NCBI GenBank assembly: GCA_033239125.1
Contig: BSWB01000007.1
Span: forward strand, 103,715,582 to 103,779,581
Origin: Fagopyrum homotropicum
Lineage: Eukaryota; Streptophyta; Magnoliopsida; Caryophyllales; Polygonaceae
Direction of reading: 5' to 3'
DNA length: 64,000 nucleotides
The notes below the pieces were generated by a model that saw nothing but the letters and a program-made list of their open reading frames with translations, had not been told where the DNA came from and made no database searches. Positions 44,212-55,600 of this stretch are shown piece by piece (the first letter of the stretch is position 1; every line of letters starts with the position of its first letter). The translations under genes were made by a program, and so were the position numbers.

Positions 44212-47200
44212 TCATACTTCATCTTCATCATGGGGTGAAAAAAAGGATTTCATCCAACATTCCAACAAATGCAAGTGCTCATCGGGAAACGAATCATCTA
44301 TGGGTAGTTCATCCTTCTTGAGCGAGTAGGGAGGTAGCCGGCTGAGGTGATCCACAACAGAATTCTCGGATCCCTTCTTCTCACGAATCTTTAGGTCAAA
44401 CTCTTGAAGCAAGAGAATCCAACGAATGAGGCGCGTCTTTGCATCCTTCTTAGCAAGCAAGTAACGAATAGTTGCATGGTCAGTGTAAACAATAACTTTC
44501 GCTCCCACTAAGTAAGAGCAAAACTTCTCAAAAGCATAAACAACATGCAATAGCTCTTTTTCGGTGGTGGCGTAGTTCAGTTGAGCTTCGTCTAGCGTCT
44601 TGCTAGCATAGTAAATGGTGTTGGTCCGGCCATCCTTCTTTTGTCCAAGTACCGCTCCTACGACCACATCACTAGCATCACACATGATCTCAAAGGGAAA
44701 GGTCCAATCGGGAGGTTGAATGATGGGAGGGGTGATTAATGTTTCCTTTATCCTGTAAAAAGCATCAAGGCATTCCTGCGAAAACTCAACAACAGCATCC
44801 TTATTCAATAGATTAGTGAGCGGTTTAGAGATTTTAGAGAAGTCCTTAATGAACCTCCTGTAGAAACCTGCATGCCTGAGAAAACTCCTCACACCCATAA
44901 CAGAACAAGGGGGAGGAAGTTTCTCAATAGTCTCGATCTTAGCGCGATCGACCTCAATGCCTCAGTTGGAAACGAGGTGTCCTAGAACAATTCCTTCACT
45001 AACCATAAAGTGACACTTCTCCCAATTCAAAACAAGATTAGTGTCTTCACAACGTTGTAGCACTAGAGAAAGGTTAGCCATACAGTTATCAAAAGAGGAA
45101 CCATATACCGAAAAGTCATCCATGAATACCTCCATTATCTCCTCAATGTACTCGGAAAAGATAGCCATCATACAACGCTGAAAGGTAGTAGGGGCATTAC
45201 ACAATCCGAATGGCATCCTCCGATAAGCAAATGTCCCCCATGGACAAGTGAAAGTGGTCTTCTCTTGATCATCCGGATGGATAGGAATTTGAAAGAAGCC
45301 ACTATAACCATCTAAATAGCAAAAATGGGAGTGTTGAGCTAACCGTTCGAGCATTTGATCGATGAAGGGAAGCGGGAAATGGTCCTTCCGAGTGGCCACG
45401 TTCAGCTTCCTATAATCAATGCAGATCTTCCAGCCCGTAACGGTCCTAGTTGGAATCAACTCATTGTTCTTATTTGTCACAACGTTCATCCCTCCTTTCT
45501 TCGGAACTACATGCACCGGGCTCATCCACTTGCTATCCGATAAGGGAAATATGATACCTGAATCCAACAACTTAAGAATTTCCTTCTTCACAACCACTTT
45601 CATGATCGGATTTAACCGTCTTTGAGGTTCCCGTGAAGTCTTATGATCGTCTTTCATTAGTATCTTATGCATGCAAAATGAAGGCTTAATACCAACAAGA
45701 TCATCAATAGTATAACCCAAAGCCTTTCGATGTTTCCTAGATAATTCAGTTTCAGAAAGGGAAGCACTAACGATAACGGGATAAGTAGAATCCGGACCAA
45801 GGAAAGCATACCTCAAGTGATTCAGAAGCGGTTTAAGTTCTACGATTGGAGGTGCTTTCTGAGATGGATCGGTGACTTCTCCTTCCACTTAAATGGACTT
45901 AGATCGAAGAACTGGACTTTCAGAAGTCTCAGTTGACATCATCTCGCTTGCTATCTCGGTCGGTGTCCGAGGTGAGTGACCAAAATGTTCTTCAGATAAG
46001 AACACCTCGCTTGGTCCAGGAAGTGCCTCGGTCGAGGTATTGGAACTAAGACCGAAACCTAACGTGTTTTTCTTCTCCTGAATCAGTCTATCGAATCTAG
46101 CTCCTAGATCTGCTTCCAATGCCTTTAAGCTCCGTATATCTGCATCACAAAAGATATATATACCTTCCTCCATTAAACTAAGAACTCTTTCAAGAGGATC
46201 GTTAATAAGGATAGAGCTCACCAATTCTCTTGATTCTTCTTCATCATAGATGTTGAAGATGTCATCCTCCAGCGGCTCTCCCTTCATTGCAGCAAGTAAT
46301 GCAAACTCCACATGATCGCCACCAATGTTGAATTTCAACTTGGCATTCTTACAATCCACGTTGCAACCCGAAGTTGCTAGAAAAGGTCTCCCGAGAATGA
46401 TAGGAATGGGATAATCTGCGGGAATGTCAAGCACAACAAAGTCTATAGGTATGTAGAAGTTACTTAACTTGATGGGAACATTCTCCAAAATACCCACGGG
46501 ATGGGTAATGGAGCGATCCGCCATGTATAGTGTCATCTTCACCGGCTTGGGCTCTCCAAGTCCGATTTTCTCACATAGCTCCAGTGGAATGATGCTCACG
46601 TTGGCTCCTAGATCACATAATGCATCATACGTTACATCCCCAACTTGAATGGGAATGCAAAATGAACCGGGATCCCTCAATTTAGGTGGCATCTTCTCCT
46701 TCATGATTTGAATGAGCTCCGAAGACTTAGATATCATCCTTACTTCACCAAAATCCTCCAGCTTCCTCTTCATTGATAGGATCTCTTTCAGAAACTTCCC
46801 ATAGGCGGGCATCCCTAGAATGGCATCAAGAAAAGGGATGTTAAAATGTAGTTTATTCATTAGGTCTATAAACTTACCAAAATGCTTGTCTAGATGTGCC
46901 CTCGCCCTTGACTGAGGGAATGTAAGTGGTGGTTTATAAGCAGGAGGTGGAACATAGACTTCAGATTATCGTTCGCTTTCTGGGACTCCATCTCGGTTGG
47001 CACCTCGACCGATGTGTTCATTTGGTCGTGGCTCGACCGAGGTACTGGATCTGCAGTCTTCAATCCACTGCGTGTTGTAATAGCCATAATTTGTCCTTTA
47101 GGGTTGATCTCTATCCTTGCTGGGAGCTTCCCTAAATCTCTTGGCGCTTCATTCGCCTTGTTGAAGAATTGTTGCTCTAAGGCTTTTTGTGCCTTCGAAA

Positions 47201-48641
47201 ATGAATTCATCGATGTCTCCATAGCGTTGAGCTTGATCAATATTGCCTCCAGCACAACATCTTTCTTTGGTGGTTGGGACGAACTTGATGCAGCCTCTTG
47301 GCTTCTTAATGGAGTAGAAGAAGAAGAAGGAGAAGAAGAAGAAGAAGAAGAAGAAGAAGAAGAAGAGGGGGTGTTAAGAGCATTATTAGCATGAGAATAA
47401 GGGATACCGGAATTTTGTTGATTAGATCTCCAATTATTGTTGTTGGAGTTTCTATTATTGTTGTAATTTTTGCTCCGCGGCACTTGATAGTTGTTTCTTC
47501 CTTGGTAGCCACCGTCTTGCTCCTTCTTCGTTTGAGCTACTAAAAGCTCCTTCAATGCTTTCACTTCATTGCTAAGCGAGGTGAGTTGAGCTCCATTTGA
47601 TGATGTGTCTTGGAAGCTAAATCTCTTTGCTCCATCTTCAGTTCTTTGATGGGAGTACTTTTCCATGTGTAAAGCTTGCTTTTTAATGAAATCTCAAGCT
47701 TCATCTATTTGCATATCCATGAAGGTGCCGGCGGAAAGTAATTGGAGCTTGAATTGAGTATCACCTTCCAAACTCTTGAAGTATATTTTCAGCATCTCGA
47801 TCTTTGGAATCCCATGATGTGGGCAATCCAATTACAAAAGGTCCTTGAATCTCTCCCATGACTTGCACAAGCTTTCCCTGTCCTTCATAATAAAAGCATT
47901 GATCTTTCCCCTCAATTCAGCGGTCTTAGAAGGGGGAAAGAGCTTAGTAAGAAACTCCGTTGTCATCTCTTCCCAAGTGTTGATTTTTCCGGCCGGAAGA
48001 GATTGATACCAAGCCTGCGCTTTGTCTTTCAAAGAGAAATAGAAAGGCCTCAACTTGTAATTGTTATTCTCCACTCTTGAACGTCTTAAAGTCTCCATCA
48101 GAATCTCATAATTTTGCGAATGCTGATGCGGAGACTCTCTCTCCAAACCTCCAAATTGACATTGTCGGATCATGGTTAGAACTTGAGGTCTAAGTTCATA
48201 ATCATGCTCAGCTGGATCACCTAGGTTGACTCCTGGATGCCTGACTTTCTGACTAGGGTCCATCCTCTGTCCTAGGGTTCGTGGAACTCCATCAAAAAGA
48301 ACATCTCGGACTGGTATCTGAGGTGGTGGGTGTATCTCGGCCGGGACAACTAGGATTGGATCTTGCCTCGGTCGAGGATCTGGGATCGGTCGAGGCAGAA
48401 TCTGAGCCCTTAGAGCGGCTATATCTACATCAATTCCTTCTGTTCTTGCGCGAGTCTCATCTCTCTCTCGTTGTAGTTCTTCTTTACTAAGGCGTAGCTG
48501 TTCCAATGCCTCCTTCAATCCGGCTTCAAGATCGCGATTGTCTTGATCGGCCATCTTAGCTTCTTTCAATCTTCTCTTGTAGGTCTTTTCTGGTTCGGGA
48601 TCGTAAGGAACGATTTCCTTTCCAGCACGAGTTCTTCACAT
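44212..48641 (-). pseudogene. Athila-C gag-pol, broken and integrase-less
   Basis: The start ATG (48641-48639) is followed at once by TGA, where relatives have Arg. Open blocks then follow. Gag (48569-47832) has [21 protein letters not shown]. Next come a Ser tract coded by (GAA)n, protease (46860-45889) with CDLGANVSIIP, reverse transcriptase (45888-44962) with FMDDFSVYG, and RNase H (44898-44212) with [10 protein letters not shown]. Stops occur at about 47694, 45889 and 44960, with a frameshift near 46970. After PDEHLHLLE the frame ends by the same short tail as Athila-B, so the integrase deletion is shared. Catalytic residues of RT and RNase H remain. Confidence 0.9.
47315..47366. repeat. 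(GAA)n coding microsatellite in Athila-C gag
   Basis: GAA units on the plus strand encode a Ser-rich tract on the minus strand. Athila-B has a poly-C/cttctt stretch at the matching place. Confidence 0.9.
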
Positions 48642-48745
48642 AAACCTAAGGAAAGATCCTGCGAAAACACTCAAGTAAAGTGGTCAAAAGCAACAAGGGC
48701 AACAGCCCCGAAAGATAACTGAAACCGAACTTGGTCTAGATCAAA

Positions 48746-48763
48746 TCCCCGGCAACGGCGCCA
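48746..48763 (-). other. Athila-C primer binding site, tRNA-Asp
   Basis: TGGCGCCGTTGCCGGGGA on the minus strand, 6 nt from the LTR end TGTTCG at 48770. Confidence 0.92.
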
Positions 48764-48769
48764 AAAACT

Positions 48770-49465
48770 TGTTCGCTCCAAAAGGTGTGTGCAAGCTTTA
48801 ATATTTATAACCCAAGAAGTATGCTTGAACAATATGCGAACCCGCAGTGTACGGATCAACTGTAATAAAAGCAAGAATTTCAAGGGTCGATCACAGAGAC
48901 TATGGTGAAACAAAGTTCGGTAATCAGGTTGTCAAATAACCACAAACAACAAATTAAAGCTATCAAAGATAATATAAAATTCACATAAAGGGAACGCGGA
49001 TTCTAGAGATTAAAGCATCCAGTTGTGGTTCCAACTCAAGATCTCAAAAGATAACGTGGACAAAGTTGAGGTTTGCAAAGGGAAGGTGTTTCTAAGGTGA
49101 GAATAGATCACCGGGTAACTCTCACTACTCACTATTCCAAAACAAAGATCATTTTACCGGGTAAGTCTCAAGGTACTAAGGAAAGGAACTATAATCTCAA
49201 ACCAACACACCACCCAAGGGAATAGAATCAACCTTTATCGGGTAAGTCTCAGGCTAACTCACAAAGATGTGATGAAGGCACACTCAAACCCCAATAAAGG
49301 ATAAACCTTTATTACCTACACTCATGATCTTGGGTAAACAAGCAAAGGAATTACCGGGTAAGTCTCATCCTAGGCTTGCGTTGAACCGGGAAAGGTATAA
49401 TAAGGATAGGATTTGGCAAACAGAAACCTCAACTCAGATAAGGTTCACAAAAGGTTCACGGCGGT
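48770..49465 (-). repeat. Athila-C 5' LTR, partial (696 bp)
   Basis: The R-U5 side matches the 3' ends of the Athila-B LTRs. It includes the 61-bp segment present in the Athila-B 3' LTR but missing from its 5' LTR. The U3 side is lost at the CTA array. Confidence 0.88.
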
Positions 49466-49722
49466 GCTACTACTACTACTACTACTACTACTATTACTAC
49501 TACTGCTACTGCTACTGCTACTGCTACTACTACTACTCCTACTACTACTACTACTACTGCTGCTACTACTGCTCCTGCTACTGCTACTACTACTGCTACT
49601 ACTACTCCTACTACTACTCCTACTACTACTCCTACTACTGCTACTACTGCTACTACTGCTACTACTGCTACTACTACTACTGCTACTACTACTGCTACTA
49701 CTACTACTACTACTACTCCTAT

Positions 49723-49789
<67 letters not shown>

Positions 49790-49892
49790 CCTACTACTAC
49801 TACTACTGCTCCTACTACTACTGCTACTACTGCTACTGCTACTACTACTCCTACTACTACTACTCCTACTACTACTACTACTACTACTACTA
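49466..49892. repeat. CTA-rich trinucleotide array (427 bp)
   Basis: Consecutive CTA units with scattered CTG and CTC variants and no break in phase over most of the length. The flanking Tekay-C LTR ends ctttctcgatctag, and the same place in Tekay-A (about 19478) reads gatcatagtagtata, so the array probably grew from a TAGTAG seed. Open frames through it in several phases are artefacts of the repeat. Confidence 0.95.
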
Positions 49893-51164
49893 GATCGAGA
49901 AAGGTACTCACTCGGGGTCAAAGGAGGAAGTCGATCGACGAATATCGAATGCGGATTCGATGGCCTTTATCGGGGTGCTTCCGAACCTAAAAACCGAAGC
50001 TAAACAAATTTAGCTTATATGCTAAATTTGGGTATAAAATACAATACATATAATTATAAGGATAACTCGTGATAAAAACTGTGGTTGAAGATCTATAAAT
50101 AACTTTTCCGGGTAAAATAGGTAATTTATAAACAAGGGTTATTTTCCATAAATATAAATATGGGCCAAAATCTGTAATTAATCCAGTAAGGGCATATTTG
50201 TTAAATTTTAGAACTTGGATCATAAACTGCAAAATATGAATATGGATGATTTTTGTAATTACACTTAAATGTAGGAAGGCCTGATCACAATTAATTAAAA
50301 TTGTTTCTTAACCCTACTCCTCTTGTTTGTTGTTGATGGCGACACAGGAGGGACACAGGGAGCGGTTGGGGCACACTAGACTCCGGCAAGGCTTGTGCTC
50401 CGGAGAAGGGGAAGGCAGAGCGGCGATGGAAGGCGGCACCAACAGTGATGGCGAGGCAGCTCCGGCAGGGAGGGGCGACAGTGGAGCAGGAAAAGGAAGA
50501 GGGGCGGCCAAGAACTCAGCAAGGCGGTGGCTCCGTTGGGCTCTGGCTAGGGCGAAGCAATGGAGAGACGCGGCGGCTCCTCTCCGGCTAGATGCGGCTC
50601 AGACTCCGGTGGCAATGGTTGTTCCTTGACAGCAGTGGGAACAAAGAAGAATGGGCGAGATGGGTGGTTGTTGATGGTGGCTCCGAAGCGGTGTCGACGG
50701 TGCAGAGAGACTCGAGTAGTACTTCCGGTTACAGGGTTAGACGAAGAGAGAGAGATCGTTGCTGGATGCGAGGTGACGAAGGGTGATTTCTCATTCTTCT
50801 TTATTGCAAAAGGAGAGGAAGATAGAACCATGGTGAGGTTGAAGAGAGGAAGAACAGGGGCGAGGTTGAGGAGTGAAGACTGAGACGAGGCTAACTGTGA
50901 GGGAGAGCGTAAGGCTGAGCAGGGAGGTCGAAAGGTCGAGTTGCAGGCTAGGATAGCTAGGGGTCAAAAGCTGGGTAATGAGGAGTCGGCTCTTCAATAG
51001 CCAGGAGAGAGAAATCAAAAAAAAAAAGGAAAAGGAAAAGGAAAGAAGAGAGGACACGAAATTATATTCGATCCCAAAAAGCGCTCGGAACGGGATTTTT
51101 GAATTGAAAACTTCCCGACCGTATCCGAGAAAAAAATAGAGATAAAAGGGGAAGTATGCTAATT
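49893..51164 (-). repeat. Tekay-C 3' LTR, distal part
   Basis: Reverse-complement similarity to Tekay-A 19320-19480 (tagcatataagctaaatt). The segment 50660-51080 is repeated at 57503-57900 (for example ctccgaagcggtgtcgacgg). Several overlapping ORFs of 60-107 codons in 50330-50880 lie in LTR sequence and show no domain. Confidence 0.8.
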
Positions 51165-51391
51165 ATGTATTAATGTAGATTAACTAGTCTCTTTTGTAAA
51201 AATGTAGATAAAGTAGGTCCCTAGTAATTTTATGATAAAGATTAATTCTCAAATAAATTGATACCCCTGCTGGAAATAAAAAATATGATGTGGCAGTTTT
51301 TTAAATAAATATGGTTATTTACTGTGGTCCCCTACAAATCAAGATGTTGTTAGGATAGCAAATATATTTTCCTTGTAAATGTGGTCCCCTA

Positions 51392-51472
51392 CATAAATTT
51401 AACAACTACATAATATTAGCAGATACATAAATTATGTATCTGCTAATATTATGTAGTTGTTAAATTTATGTG
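51392..51472. repeat. 81-nt perfect palindrome
   Basis: Two 40-bp arms, exact reverse complements, separated by a single A. The left arm begins acataaatttaacaactaca and the right arm ends gtagttgttaaatttatgt. Confidence 0.97.
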
Positions 51473-51830
51473 GCGTTGATTTTTATGTGTTGAGTGTCAG
51501 TAATGATGAAGGTGACGAACATAATTTATGTATCTGCTAATATTATTTAGTTGTTAAATTTATGTGTCAGTAATGACGAAGGTGACGAACATAATTTATG
51601 TATCTGCTAAATATTATGTAGTTGTTAAATTTATGTGGCGTTGATTTTTATGTGCTGAGTGTCAGTAATGATGAAGGTGACGAACATAATTTATGTATCT
51701 GCTAATATTATGTAGTTGTTAAATTTATGTGTCAGTAATGACGAAGGTGACGAACATAATTTATGTATCTGCTAATATTATGTAGTTGTTAAATTTATGT
51801 GGCGTTGATTTTTATGTATCTGCTTAAAAT
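51430..51830. repeat. Tandem array with alternating long and short units
   Basis: Units begin at about 51430, 51521, 51591, 51686 and 51756, spaced 91, 70, 95 and 70 bp. Long units contain an extra ggcgttgatttttatgtg segment. Each unit starts with a copy of the palindrome's right arm. Confidence 0.9.
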
Positions 51831-52415
51831 TATGTACATCATCTTTCATCACTGTTGATTCGAATACATAAATTTCACAGAAATGGATAATTTCAAAATT
51901 AAGGCCATGTAGTTACAGATCAACAATGGCGGTTTTTACTATGAATTTTAGTGAAAACGATCCTCAACTGTTTTCGGTCTTAAGCAAAACCGAAGCCATT
52001 AAAATGGTATAATGTTAAGAGAATTTGGAATACTTACAAGGAATGATTGTTGTTACACAACGAATAGATCAGAGTGGAGGTTGAAGACGACGATGTCGAA
52101 TATCACGATTTGAAGATGGAGGTTTCGACTGGAGATTCTCACGATTCAATGGCGCTCTTTTTTCGGATGAAATTTTTTGTAAAGAAGATGAACCGTCTCC
52201 CGTATCTCACTAAATATTCAGTTGCCGTTTTTAATTTTATTATCCTTTAACTTTTAGGCAGTTATTATGCTACATTACTAATTTGCCCTTAAATAACTAC
52301 CTTATTAAAGCTGATTTATAATTTCATTTTGATTTATTTTTTGGAAGAAAATTAGAGGGGCCTATTTTGTATCATGGATACAAAAAGGGCCTTTCTACCC
52401 CAATTTTCTCAAAAC

Positions 52416-52691
52416 AATACGAAAAATAAAATAAAAAATAAATAAATATGGATCGAATATATAAATAAACTCGCAAAAATAACTTTGCAACATAGAAATC
52501 AATCTCGTAGATAAATAACGAGATTCTAATTATAATTTAAAATACCGTTAAATATGAATTTAAAAAATATACCCGACAAATTAAATTTACGATGTAACAT
52601 ACTCGTGAAACATACTTAAGACATAGAAATATATCTATAACCGTCCGAAAAATAAATATAGAAAATTGCACCCAATAAACGGGGCGTTACA
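52416..52691 (-). repeat. Tekay-C 3' LTR, proximal part
   Basis: On the minus strand it starts TGTAACGCCCCG at 52691, preceded by tttttagggggatctga (polypurine tract, 52692-52708). Confidence 0.85.
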
Positions 52692-55600
52692 TCAGATCCC
52701 CCTAAAAACAAGTTTCGTCCCGAAACTTGTTATGCGTCGAACTTCTCGGCCCCTAAGGCCGAGGTATGAACGGTCAAACTAAGAACACTTGATCCTTCTA
52801 ATCTAAACACGTCATCTACCCAAGATGCCACCGCAAGATATATCAGGTCATAAAACACATTCTCGCACAGGGCACAAAAAATACACATAACGTCACACAT
52901 GCACATAACTCAACCAAGGGAAGAACTAGGTCTAACCCGTCGATTCTATCGACACTACTAACTCAGCATGAAACTCAATCAAAGATACTATCTTCCGTCA
53001 TCCTATTAGCCTCATAGGTTCCTCGACTGTCACTAGATCATCATGACTGACCACACGTCTCGAATCACGCATGTACCCTCTCTACTCTTGGCAGCAACGC
53101 CAACTTAGAAGACACTTCTCCAACTTGCGCTAAGATCTCAAAAAGGTCAAAATATCGGAACTCAACGTCCTTCTCGGTTTCGATGCAGCATCTCCATTAT
53201 TTTCCCTTTAATTTCTCTATCAACGAAGATCGAACTTCCAATTTACACTACTGGTTCGGGTTCTTGTCAAACCACACTTTGATGTTATATTTCCACAATT
53301 CTTGTTGCAATTCCAAGTTAACAAAGGAAGTACTTGCTCCATACTACTACTAACACGACACGTATGCTTTCACTTTTACATCGTTCCTCAATACTCGATC
53401 AAGACTTTGTCCTGGAGAAACACTTGCACACTTCAAACCCATCATACCTCAAGGCAATGTCAAAACAATTGTCCAACGACTCTGTTATTAACTCTTAACA
53501 ACTCTTATGACCCTTGTCCATTTTCAAAACTCCTTTGTCTTCCAAAGTAGGTTAATCATAGATGGTGTTACTTGGAGAATCTCTTCACAAATCCGGTAAT
53601 GACCAGCACATCCAAGAAAACTTATAACTTCTTCCACATCATTCGGGAGTTGTTATCCCGAGACAACTTGTCATACAACTTCTCTCTTCTTCGAGAGTAG
53701 ACCAAAATATCTTATCCGGGCATTAGTAAGCTCATATGGAATTACTACAACTCGTAGTGACCATGATTTTTCCGGAATGCCGTATTTGCAATATCTCAGT
53801 CTCGAATTCTCAATTGGTGGCAATCAGCCCTTAAATCAATTTTAGTAGAGACTACCAACCCTTGCAGCCGATCAAGTAGATCACCTATCCGTGGTGAGGG
53901 ATACTCGTTCATCATTGTTATCTTGTTTGGCTAAAGGTATTTAATGTACAAGCGGAGATAATCGTCTCTCTTTTTGCAAACTGGTGTTCTCCATAACCAC
54001 TTCAAATCAAGAGTTTAAGATATATTCTAATATGAACTTCAAATCAAGAGTTCAAGATAGCATTCGGAGTTCTCCATATCATTTCACTAAATCTAATGAA
54101 CTCTTTTCAACAAGTTCTTACAATTGCTCATTCTCTCGCTTCCACAACTCATGTCTCTTCACAAGTGTCATTCTATACAGCGCCTTGGATATCTGAGGTG
54201 CGTCAAACTCAACCTTAGTGGCAAAATCCATGTTCTGATGTATTGGAATCCGTGATATCTCGGTTTTTGTCTTTCCTTATTTCGTCTCATAACATAAGAC
54301 CGACACAACCTTGTCTTAATACTTGACAGGTTGTCATGGTATTAATGATCTCCTCCGATCTGTTGGGGTGACGTCTTTCAAACACGTGTATTGCTCCATC
54401 TTTAGCTACAATGTTGACCGTCCTTTTTCAAACATTCGTCTTTTCTTGAATTGGAAAGATTTGCTTGCATCTTCAGAATCTTGTGTTCTTATATAAGTAT
54501 TCTTTTGACTTAATCCCATTTTCCCTCTTAAATGGCATGATTGTAAAAATCTTCTAAAATTTCTCACTTATGTGCAACCATAAGGGTCCAATCGGTAGGA
54601 CTTAACCGTGTTTTAAAACAATTGACCTTATCTTCTTCACTTTCCGTGACATCCCAACATATGGGAGGAGCTCTTCGTGTTCTACATAAGCTTTCACCAT
54701 AGACCTACTTTCTTCAAGTAGAAATTATACTTCACTTTCCTTTTGTAAAGTCAACCCGACGGTAGAGGTTCTAACCTCAATCTTCCATATACATTTTGTA
54801 CATCTCTTGTCGACATCAAACTTCAAAACTTCGATCTTCTCTTACTTTTGTTGGTCACCTTATGCATCTCTCGGTATTCCATGAACAACTTCACAACTGT
54901 ACCGATATGGCCCGAGGAAAATGCTAGAAGAAAATCTCCATCCAAAACCACTAAAATATCAAACTCATTACATCTCAAGGTACTAACATCAACTCTAAGC
55001 TTGCAGTGTTGCCCTAATCTAGGTCCTCTCTTTCACGCCATAGCCACCATGTCTCTTCTATGTGAGTCTAAAAACTTGACTTATCTCTTTCCCGCGGTAA
55101 CATATCATCCATTTCATACCCTGCATCCTCTATATACTCCCGTTTACGTACCACCTCCATGACACCTTACCTTCTTCTGGATTCACTACTTCCCCGTTAC
55201 CATGGTCAAACTTTAAAACCTCTAATTCGTGTCGTTCTCCCATATGCCAATTACATGACATATAAAGGTCGCATAAGGTCATCCAAATCCCTCTGTATGC
55301 CCATAATCTTGTTTACTCATCCCCTATACACTCACCAATAGACAACCCGCACCTGTGAGTTCTCAATTGTCACCGATTAACTTGTATCTGATATTCTCCA
55401 AAGTCAACAACTTATTATTCTCCTACACTTCTCATGTTACCATTCTCATGAAGGCTACCCTCCTCGGGGTACTTTACCTTAAATTTCGTTAGTTCTTTTG
55501 TCATTTCATGCTTCCTTTTCTTTATAAGGTAACTATATCTTCTTTGTCTTGTTGTTTCATATAACTCCCTTTCAAAGACTTAGCCATTCTTCCTTGATGT

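Larger units (their letters stand above)
43784..49465 (-). mobile_element. Athila-C: truncated Athila copy of the Athila-B subfamily
   Basis: On the minus strand: partial 5' LTR (49465-48770), primer site 48763-48746, broken gag-pol (48641-44212), and the post-pol spacer ending at 43784. The accessory ORF, conserved block and 3' LTR are absent. Both ends are truncated: the left end abuts the Athila-B 3' LTR and the right end a CTA-rich array. Confidence 0.92.
51165..52415. mobile_element. Unclassified insertion in the Tekay-C LTR with palindrome and tandem array
   Basis: This part of the left LTR has no counterpart in the other Tekay LTRs here. It contains an 81-nt perfect palindrome (51392-51472), an alternating tandem array (51430-51830) and a short fold-back ttttgtatcatggatacaaaa near 52360. 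I could not identify terminal inverted repeats or a target duplication, so the ends are approximate and the class is open (MITE-like or foldback). Confidence 0.45.

Noticed and set aside
49466..49892. CRISPR-like regular array
   Set aside because: It is a plain trinucleotide repeat with no spacers, in a plant genome.
49324..50003. Long ORFs on both strands through the CTA array (Tyr/Leu/Ser/Val repeats)
   Set aside because: They are artefacts of a trinucleotide repeat that is open in most frames; there is no flanking homology.
50327..50883. Overlapping ORFs of 60-107 codons on both strands
   Set aside because: They lie in GC-richer Tekay LTR leader sequence, have low-complexity composition and show no conserved domain.
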